A DNA stretch of 64,000 nucleotides from Adineta ricciae (lineage: Eukaryota; Rotifera; Eurotatoria; Adinetida; Adinetidae): NCBI GenBank assembly GCA_905250025.1, contig CAJNOJ010000115.1:186001-250000 (forward strand), in the 5' to 3' direction. Shown in pieces: positions 56,514 to 64,000 of the stretch; position 1 is the first letter of the stretch; each line of letters starts with the position of its first letter. The position numbers and the translations under genes are program-made. The notes below the pieces were generated by a model. That model was not told the DNA's origin, ran no database searches, and saw only the letters and a program-made list of their open reading frames with translations.

Positions 56514-57641
56514 ATGAGTAATGGTTCATTAACTTTATTTGATCGATATGATGTTGGTTGCGAACTAGGGAAAGGCACTTACGGTATCGTTCGGAAAGCT
56601 TTTGATACCCGTCAGAAGCATCATGTGGCGATTAAATGTGTCTGTCTTGGCGAAGAGGGCATTCCCAGCACTGCTCTACGTGAAATAAGCTTACTGCGAT
56701 CTTTAAAACATCCGAATATCATTCGTTTATATGATATTCAGGTACATCAACCAACTGGAGAACTATTTCTCTTTTACGAATGTATGGAAATGGATCTGTA
56801 TGAATATATGAAATTATATCAGAGATCTCTGCCGGAAGATTTATCGAAAAGTTATCTAAAGCAAATGCTGTTAGGTATTGATTATATACATTCAAATTCG
56901 ATGTTACACCGAGATTTAAAGCCTCAAAATAGTAAGATTTGAAAATACAAATAGAAAACCAAGCAAATATTTTTTTCCTTTTGTGTAGTTCTGATTGATT
57001 GGATTGGATCGTTGAAACTAGCTGATTTTGGACTTGGAAGACATTTTCAAATGCCTATGAGGATGTACACACATGAAGTAAAGACGAATAGGAGTGCTCG
57101 TTTGCCATTTTTGATGTAAAACTATTTGCATTTTTAGGTTGTAACACTTTGGTATCGTTCACCTGAAATTTTACTCGGTGCAAAAACGTACACTACTAGT
57201 GTAGATCTATGGAGTATAGGCACAATATTTGCGGAAATTACACACAATCGAGCTTTATTTGCTGGTGAATGCGAAATCGATCAACTCTTTCGAATCTTTC
57301 GAACACTTGGTGATTATTCTGCGAATTCCGAATGAACTTTCATTTCTGATGTTGTTTATTTAGGTACGCCTGACGATACCATTTGGCCAGGATTTTCCTC
57401 AATGCCCGATCATAAAAAAACATTTCCTCAATGGAAAACGCAAGACATGTCTCAACTATTATCAAATTTTACTTCGGATGCTCTTCAATTGACACTTCAA
57501 ATGCTTGTTTATGATCCAGATCGACGCCTCACAGCGAAAGCAGCACTCGAAACTGCTTACATTCAATCAATTCCATCACAACTAGTCATTCCACCAGCAA
57601 TCAAAACTCCTAAATCATCTACAAATCAATCCAATAGTTAA
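56514..57641 (+). CDS. Cyclin-dependent kinase of the CDK1/2 type, PSTALRE variant
   Basis: The start gives [15 protein letters not shown]. Kinase motifs: the Gly-loop [13 protein letters not shown], with the regulatory Thr/Tyr pair of CDK1/2; the catalytic Lys in HVAIKCVCL; and the cyclin-binding helix [16 protein letters not shown], reading PSTALRE rather than [17 protein letters not shown] joins [20 protein letters not shown] over an intron at about 56931-56989. The T-loop [20 protein letters not shown] keeps the activating Thr. [32 protein letters not shown] and [15 protein letters not shown] follow, with the stop at 57641. About 310 residues fit CDK1/2. The Gly in DFGLGR (Ala in CDK1/2) and PSTALRE mark it as a divergent member. 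The four or so exons are compact. Confidence 0.93.
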
Positions 57642-58647
57642 TCAAAGCGCTATATTCTGTCTTTCTCTTTACGATGTCAGATGATATTCTCGCTCTATCA
57701 TGTCAAATAAATATGCACTATTTTTGTTGATAAATCACACTCAATCGATGTTAATCATCAATTCATTAACTAGACATGATCATATTAAACTGACATTTTT
57801 CTCAGGTACATTACGAGAAGTAACTGATTTGAATATGAACTGTTGATCGATTCAATTACACTCTTATTGTGTAACAATCTACGCATACAAACACCTACGA
57901 AAAAAAAACAATCGCTCTCGAAAGTCATGTGTTATGAAGTCTATTTGTACAACGATCGTACATGATTAATAAAACCAAAACAATCATTACTAGGGTCATC
58001 ATATAAAGACACTCTTCCTCAAAAAGATCCGTTCACCTTTCGAGTAAATCTTCAACGAAATTAAGAATTTCAATATGCTCAAAATGCAAATATCTATTTG
58101 TTGTACTGTTTGCCAATATTGATCGCTTTAAACAAATAAATCTGTTCGTCATTATATTTGCATTTATTCAATAAATGGCTACGTAAAAGACGCGTTTGTA
58201 TTTGTTCTACGAAAAGATATTTTCTTCTATGAATAACAACAAGCGTTCGATATGTGATAGTGGGTTTTTAGACAACGAACTTCATTCTAACATTTGTTGT
58301 TAAATTGCTAGACGTATAACCAGATCACCTGATCTAATAAGTGTCACCTAGAAATGCTCATTGACACTCGCGCATCTTGTGTTAAATGTTACTTTTTACT
58401 ACGAGATCGAAATGTCAATTGAAGAGGTCAACATTCTTTTTCTCTTATTTCATAGATTCAGATAGGAAGAGAACAAATCTCTCTCCTTCTCTTCTCGTAA
58501 GCTTGCATATTTGTTCATCGATTTGTCTTACATAATTCATGTTGAAAAAGAAAGATGACACAAATTCATTTTCTTCTTCTTCTTCTCTTTATCTATTTCT
58601 TCGACATGCATTGAATATTTATTGACTCATTATCTGATCGAACAGGA
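57642..58647. other. Intergenic region, no gene seen
   Basis: This holds the CDK 3' UTR (AATAAA-like signal near 57708) and about 900 bp of AT-rich sequence with a TTC repeat at about 58572-58584. No coding sequence or structural RNA is supported. Confidence 0.5.
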
Positions 58648-59617
58648 ATGGTTCGACTACTCGGTCGGTGCCTCCCGATAATATGTCTGTCCAGAAAAAA
58701 ACGACAATCTCTACCGATTTGCGAACAGAACAATGGCGGAACGAAACATCATCAAGACGAAATCAATAAACTCTTCGTAAGACGCGTGGAAAGTATTCGG
58801 GTTACTCAACAAGGAGCTATATTCAAACGCTTACCGTGTCAAACGTTAGCTGAACGTCAACAGCAGAAGAAAATGTAGGTTTCTGTTGAACAGTTTTTCT
58901 TTTCATTATTTTGTCTGTTTGTTTAGGAGAACTAAAGAAAGAATTCATCGGCACGAGAAAGTGATCAAACCTGATGATACTGAGTTTGATTGCGAAACTC
59001 ATATCTCCGACCGACAATCAAAACAAAAAGCACGAGTCAAATCCAAGAAGAAATCTAAAGACAATGACAAAACGACAACTTCATCACATCCGGGTACACC
59101 TGCCGAAAAGCCTTCTCATCTCAAAACAAAAGGATCCAAATCACGGTCACCTTCACCATCCAGTATCGATGATATTCTCGAAGAAGACAAGTCCGAGAGT
59201 ACGAACAGTAGTTTATCTTCGACATCATCAATATCATCGGACTGGTCAACAACAACGTACCCTGATTCACAGAATAGTGAAAAAAGCGAAGAACTAATCA
59301 TGAATCCTATCCAGCGTCGTCAATCGATGCCATTAGCGAATGGTACAAATCGAAATGATCCACTGAAGCATCGATCATGTGTGGAAAGCTTTTACCTTGG
59401 TAGAGAACATGTCCGAGCATCGTCGTCGCCATCACAAACGAAAGCATCATCAAGAGCCGTCAAAGAAGAGCGTTCGAAAGCGGATCGACGAAATCAAATG
59501 AAATCGCCTGGAAAAAGCAAACAAGTTTTACAAAACGTTCGAAAAATGATTAAAGATCAAAGTATCCAAGAGCAACATTTCAATGATACACAACAACGAG
59601 AATCAGTTCGATTATAA
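58648..59617 (+). CDS. Disordered basic/Ser-rich hypothetical protein
   Basis: Two exons joined by a short intron: 58648-58875 and 58925-59617 (the AT of the last codon before the intron joins G to give Met, then RTKERIHRHEKVIK). The protein is about 307 residues. The N-terminus (MVRLLGRCLPIICLSRKKRQ) has a short hydrophobic/Cys stretch next to a basic cluster, which might be a palmitoylated membrane-association motif. The middle and C-terminus are Lys/Ser-rich and low complexity, with SKSRSPSPSSIDDILEED, an Ser/Thr run and a basic end RKMIKDQSIQEQH. It appears intrinsically disordered. I do not recognise a family. An acceptor-like CGAACAG lies just upstream of the ATG. Confidence 0.7.
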
Positions 59618-59970
59618 AAGCAATTTTCAAACATTTTTAGGCATAACTTCACTCTTTTTTTCCTTCATTTTGCCTTTCTTTTTATTTGTGTGTAGTCGAA
59701 GATGCGCTAATTAAACCGAAAGAAATCTAGATTGATCACTGATGGTATTTGTCTTTACTTATGAGGAAGAAATTATTGAGGATTATACGAACGTGCTCTA
59801 ACGGTTACTTGGTAATCGTATTAGATTCTCTAGAAATAAGCAAAAGTTCACGACGACAATCAGTGGACGCGATCATGTTCTCTTCTTCACTTAACACGTG
59901 TAATAAAATACGACATTTTCATGATTATTTCTCTCAAAAAAAACACACACACAATTCATCGTACAAATGT
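59618..59970. other. Convergent intergenic region
   Basis: This is the 3' space between the disordered protein gene (+) and the AIG1-like GTPase gene (-), with a CA-rich run at about 59941-59952. No gene is supported. Confidence 0.5.
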
Positions 59971-62721
59971 TTAAATTCGACTTTTCGATGTAATTAGTTG
60001 ATGCAATACATTGGCTTCGATAATCAGTTCTGAAGGTATGTTATCGATCAATGTGACGTCATTATTTCCTAAGTACTCTTCAATTTTCTTCTCGATTCCG
60101 ATTTGTGCTTTGACTAATTCTGAAATCGGTTTGGTTTCGTTCTGTCTGTATTTTTCGTCGTAGAGACTTTTGTTTTGCATGATCAAGATTGGATATTCAC
60201 CATAACATCGCCGTTTCAGTTCGTTTCGAATGGCGTCGCTCTGTAAGTGATTCTGGGCTGCTTCGGCAACAGTATACATTGATAGAAGCTCGGAATTAGC
60301 GTATAGTTGAAGATCTGCTGCATCGAAACTCGTGCTTGTCGAACATATTGACGAAGGTTTGCGTACACTAGACGAATGTATATTGAATGGTATTACATCA
60401 GGCTTCGGTGAGCAATCATCTGACAGAACTATATGTTCTTGGTTAGATGGGAAATGATTGTGTGAGTTGTGTAGATACGGTGGCGGTCCAGGCATTGAAA
60501 TGTGTTCTTGATGATTGATGAATACTCCTGCATTTTGAATTATCGGGGAATAATATGATGGTAGAGCTGGCATTGGTGATGGATCATTTTCGGATGGATA
60601 AGGAGGTGCATTTAAATGAGAAAATCCGATGGATGTTTTCGTTAGACTAGATACTTTCTTTTCTGTTGACTTGAGTTCAGTATCTGGAATAGGAAGTGGA
60701 CCCTTTGGTTGTGAGGGTATAGATCGAGTAGGTGGCGGAAGGGACAAATTCAACGGCGGGGGTAGTTGAGGAAATAGGGAACCAGTAGTCGGATAGGGCG
60801 ATGAAGAAGAATTGATTGTAGAAGGAGGAAGTGTTTGTTCAGGATCAGTTTCATTTTTCTCTTTTGTGTCCAGTAATGTTTGAACAATGAAATTTTCGAT
60901 TAGAAGCTCCGCATTGACATGAACAATCTTCAAAATATCTGCGTCAATGATCCTTTGAATTTGTTTTTGCAATTGTCGATACACATAACTCAATTCTTGA
61001 ACAGATTTCTGACTGTACTTTTCTAGGCTTTTTTGAATGAAGATCATCTCGTCGGAAGTTAACAGCGGACTTGTTGATTTGCCCTGTAGACGTTGATGAA
61101 GCTCACTTAAAATCAATGTAATGACATGTGGATCGATTGTATTATGATAGAGTTTGATTAAATCATCAGTCTTTTGTGATTTGATATCAATGGATTTCTC
61201 TTTCATTGGCTGCTCTCGATCGATGATTTGCATCGGCGAACGTCTCTGTCGGTTTTTCTCTTGATTTTCTTCGACTAAACGCGTAAAGTTCATTAACTTT
61301 CGAATCAAACTATCCGTTTGTTTCTTGATTTCCTGATTTTTCAAAAGATTGACATCTGTATTCAACTGCCGAATCAAATATTGAAATTCTTTCGCTAGAT
61401 TAAACGACGAACACAACTGACACAGTTGCACCGATTTCATTTTCATTTCTCGGATCTTTTCTTTCAAAGCTTTCTCTAAGAATGCCTTCGTTTCCGAAAT
61501 CGTCATGATTTGTTCTTGATAATTGGTTCGGTCCGCTTGCGCTTGGCCATATTTCTGTTTCACATCATTCAGAGCGTCATGCAATTTCTCTTTTCTGATA
61601 CGAATAGCTTTCTTCGCGTGATAATGATGAATATAAGAACAATGGTTCGGACATTGTTGACATTTGCCGTTGAACATCACGACACACTGCGCAAAGATTT
61701 GTGCACCGACCACTGTCGTTTCATCCAACCGGCAGTTATTATGACAAACTTGATTACATTTAGCACACAGCGTGCTATGATAATTAGCATCGACAATTTC
61801 GATTTTTTCGATCGTTTGTTCTTGAAGGTGAATTTGATAGGTTTGTTGAACTGCTTGTTCCAATTGAGATAATTCGTCTTGTATTTTTTGTATTTGAATC
61901 AGCTCGAGACGCGCTTGGTGCATGACGGATCGTATGTCATTACGTGTTTGCTTTAGCTGAATAAAAGAATCAATTGAAATTTGTTTGAATGAGTCAACTG
62001 TTTGTAGTATAGACTTGATTTGGTGCATCGAATGTTCCCAATTGGATTGGAGCTCTTCGCGGGTCGAACCTTTCCACATGCGAGAATCGGATGCGAATGC
62101 GCCATTTTGCATATAGAATGGATAGACATTTCCGTGTAAATTCAAGACACTCAAATCGAATGATGATTCGTGTTTTTTAACATTTGTTAAGATGACAAGA
62201 ACATTTTCTAAGATAACATCTGGAATATTTCCAATCAAAAGATCAATAAATCGCCGAAATTGACGTGTTAATCGACATATCGATCCATTAACAACAATAA
62301 TAATCGAAGTTAAATTACCGAGATCGGTAATGGCATCGATCATGTGGTTGATGTTCATTTCATTTTGTTCATGACCACGTGTATCGGAAAGACCGGGAGT
62401 ATCGAGGAAAAGATATTGTTTATTCGTGTTGGAATCAGTGAATATATATTGAGTACACGAGCTCGTTTTCGATTGTGTATTATCATGAATGTTTGATTCG
62501 CTGTGTGAGAAATGCTCGGTCGGGTGTGGATGATATTTGCATGGAACGGCTATGTTGAGATTGTTTAAAGTTCCATTGTGAAAATAGTTTGCTAAATAGT
62601 TAATGATGGTCGATTTTCCCGAACCAGTCTCACCAATCAGCAAAACTTTGGAGATATTTTCGAAATTTGACCGTTGTTGAATGAGAAACAACGCGGGATC
62701 GACAGAGTCCGGATACGACAT
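59971..62721 (-). CDS. Intronless AIG1/GIMAP-like GTPase with Cys/His cluster and coiled coils
   Basis: One uninterrupted 916-residue frame. The N-terminal G domain (about residues 25-240) has a P-loop at residues 30-38 (GETGSGKST), a Switch II DTPGLSD at 107-113 and a likely G4 TNVKKHE near 179, as in AIG1/GIMAP/septin-type GTPases. Residues about 310-380 form a Cys/His cluster: CAKCNQVCHNNCRLDE, then FAQC, CQQCPNHCSYIHHYH, suggesting zinc binding. This layout recalls AIG1-type GTPases with a zinc-binding domain (DUF8206-like) in fungi and rotifers, from memory. Long coiled-coil stretches follow, then a Pro-rich segment (about 640-760) and a helical C-terminus. No transmembrane segment is seen. 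Such genes are multicopy in bdelloids as far as I know. The absence of introns over 2.75 kb is out of line with this window. Confidence 0.85.
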   Translation of the reverse strand: MSYPDSVDPALFLIQQRSNFENISKVLLIGETGSGKSTIINYLANYFHNGTLNNLNIAVPCKYHPHPTEHFSHSESNIHDNTQSKTSSCTQYIFTDSNTNKQYLFLDTPGLSDTRGHEQNEMNINHMIDAITDLGNLTSIIIVVNGSICRLTRQFRRFIDLLIGNIPDVILENVLVILTNVKKHESSFDLSVLNLHGNVYPFYMQNGAFASDSRMWKGSTREELQSNWEHSMHQIKSILQTVDSFKQISIDSFIQLKQTRNDIRSVMHQARLELIQIQKIQDELSQLEQAVQQTYQIHLQEQTIEKIEIVDANYHSTLCAKCNQVCHNNCRLDETTVVGAQIFAQCVVMFNGKCQQCPNHCSYIHHYHAKKAIRIRKEKLHDALNDVKQKYGQAQADRTNYQEQIMTISETKAFLEKALKEKIREMKMKSVQLCQLCSSFNLAKEFQYLIRQLNTDVNLLKNQEIKKQTDSLIRKLMNFTRLVEENQEKNRQRRSPMQIIDREQPMKEKSIDIKSQKTDDLIKLYHNTIDPHVITLILSELHQRLQGKSTSPLLTSDEMIFIQKSLEKYSQKSVQELSYVYRQLQKQIQRIIDADILKIVHVNAELLIENFIVQTLLDTKEKNETDPEQTLPPSTINSSSSPYPTTGSLFPQLPPPLNLSLPPPTRSIPSQPKGPLPIPDTELKSTEKKVSSLTKTSIGFSHLNAPPYPSENDPSPMPALPSYYSPIIQNAGVFINHQEHISMPGPPPYLHNSHNHFPSNQEHIVLSDDCSPKPDVIPFNIHSSSVRKPSSICSTSTSFDAADLQLYANSELLSMYTVAEAAQNHLQSDAIRNELKRRCYGEYPILIMQNKSLYDEKYRQNETKPISELVKAQIGIEKKIEEYLGNNDVTLIDNIPSELIIEANVLHQLITSKSRI

Positions 62722-64000
62722 TACTCAATATATCAAACAGCAATCAATCTAAAAAAAAAATCCTCAACTGACTTTTTATGACGGAAAAAAGCCCGTACAC
62801 TGATGTGTTACTCCTCATAATAAATACGTCATCGTGTGCATAACGACGTCATCGTTCTATTTCTCGAAAGTCGAGACTGATAAGAGACTTTTCTGGTATC
62901 TGATCGATGATAACTCAATGAACAGATTTCTTTGAGTTTCGACTGTTCAAATGCATTCTGTTCCGATTCTAAAAACATCTTACCTTCACTTCAAACTAAT
63001 GTGCGCATTATGACAAACATCAAACGTACATAAAAAAAGGTAAATTTATGCTTTTCTTCGATATGCTCGAACAGAAACCAATAAATAAACTAAGTGTATC
63101 GGTCATTATGCATCTCTTTCGTTTTGCCTGTTTGTAGTTGATTTCCTCCCGAAAAACAAACGTCACTATCGGAATTTTCCAACTTGGATTCAAACAGTCA
63201 TAAAAACTTTCGAGTATTGATTTTACTCGTACGAAATTCAGAAATTTCTCTCGCTGCCAAGTTGTACTTTTCTGTTCGTACATCATTTCGAATCTTTTCA
63301 TGCTGGTAAATCGATCACATGGTTGACATTCACAAATTGTTGTAAAATTTATTTTAAATCTGAACATTTCTCGTTCTGTAAAAAAAACGAGACAGCATTC
63401 ATTCTTTCTTCCATCCATCCATGGACATACAATTTTTGTCTGTCTGAATGAAAGAAACAAGTCGCCTGATAGATGTCACTTCGAATTACTCTTTTATTGA
63501 TTAAATTGAAAACAAAATGTAATTAAATTTCGATCCGAATCGAAAAAGCTGGTTATTCAATATGACTCAAGTCGTACAAACAGATCGTTTTCATGATGAA
63601 CAATTTCGAGGTCGTTACCTTGAAAACGTTCTTTTCAAAATATTGACCGATGGAAGAACATAATGCAGCACATTTTCTCTCTATATAAATAGCATTCGAT
63701 ACAAAAAAAGTACACCGAAATAGAAAAAGAAATCGCTTCCGACTCGATCACCAGACATATTTTTCGTTTCAGAATCATATTCCATTCGAAAAAAAGTATG
63801 AATAGCGAACAAATGCTCTTTTAATTTACATATACATGCGTATTCATCAGTCGATGAGAGTCGATTCAGTATCGTAAGTCATCGGTCATGTTAAGACTTT
63901 TTAGAGAAGATCATCATTACCATAAGAATGTTCACATCAGTCAACACTTGTGTTTTGTTTAAGCAAACATTGACTTGATACAAAGCCGTAGAAGTATCGA
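62722..64000. other. Gene-poor right end of the window
   Basis: AT-rich sequence with no confident gene. A 146-residue minus-strand frame at 63020-63460 (MFLSFRQTKIVCPWMDGRKN onward) is long for chance in AT-rich DNA but has no recognisable motif. It may be an exon of a gene that continues beyond the window, or noise. Confidence 0.4.
63020..63460 (-). CDS. Uncertain ORF, 146 residues
   Basis: A single open frame with Cys and aromatic residues (CECQPCDRF, then FLNFVRVKSILESFYDC). It has no signal peptide and no family I recognise; codon use could not be measured. It could be a fragment or chance. Confidence 0.2.
   Translation of the reverse strand: MFLSFRQTKIVCPWMDGRKNECCLVFFTEREMFRFKINFTTICECQPCDRFTSMKRFEMMYEQKSTTWQREKFLNFVRVKSILESFYDCLNPSWKIPIVTFVFREEINYKQAKRKRCIMTDTLSLFIGFCSSISKKSINLPFFMYV

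Noticed and set aside
1..64000. tRNA, rRNA, CRISPR or viral elements
   Set aside because: I saw no convincing tRNA B-box with a cloverleaf, no rRNA-like stretch, no spaced direct repeats and no polymerase or capsid motifs. A covariance-model scan could still reveal small RNAs.

Overview
The window is nuclear DNA of a small-genome animal, most likely a bdelloid rotifer. The evidence is a set of clearly metazoan genes (an Evx homeobox gene, TOGARAM1/crescerin, tropomyosin, a receptor guanylate cyclase, TMEM104, MOSPD), AT-rich sequence, very short introns (48-62 bp where I could define both ends), tight gene spacing, and a bacterial-type Ohr peroxidase gene that carries an intron. The species assignment is inference from gene content and architecture; no database was searched.

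Layout. 1-4312 (-): receptor guanylate cyclase, cut off by the window edge. 5643-6188 (+): unrecognised small protein. 6544-16229 (-): TOGARAM1-like multi-TOG protein. 17182-20751 (-): a BRD7/9-type bromodomain gene followed by two tandem PRAF3/ARL6IP5-type PRA1 genes. 20856-22221: a 1.37-kb foldback structure with 221-bp inverted arms, ending at the only ambiguous base. 22950-23810 (+): Evx. 24442-26561 (-): SRP9 and tropomyosin. 28600-30327 (+): secreted CUB-trypsin. 30454-38833 (-): a tight run of hexokinase, an unknown gene, a GT49 glycosyltransferase, a two-pore channel and Ohr. 39088-41324 (-): Rab acceptor 1 and an intronless secreted TIM-barrel-like protein. 42052-47581 (+): a mucin/EGF/vWA protein, MOSPD and TMEM104. 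48722-49688 (+): ferritin with a 5'UTR iron-responsive element. 50794-51667 (-): Tra2. 52377-57641 (+): SMARCD, PIGQ and a cyclin-dependent kinase. 58648-59617 (+): a disordered protein. 59971-62721 (-): a 916-residue intronless AIG1-like GTPase.

The main system-level signal is gene packing. Four same-strand clusters have intergenic gaps of about 22-325 bp. In at least ten genes a pyrimidine-rich stretch and an AG acceptor lie at, or within about 40 nt of, the start codon, with little room for a separate promoter and 5' exon. Spliced-leader trans-splicing is known in bdelloids, so these look like candidate polycistronic units. A second clear regulatory element is a canonical iron-responsive element (CAGUGA loop, bulged C, five-pair upper stem) upstream of ferritin. 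Exon boundaries below come from reading frames, GT/AG sites and family alignment from memory, so small internal errors are likely; gene ends given as CDS spans include introns.
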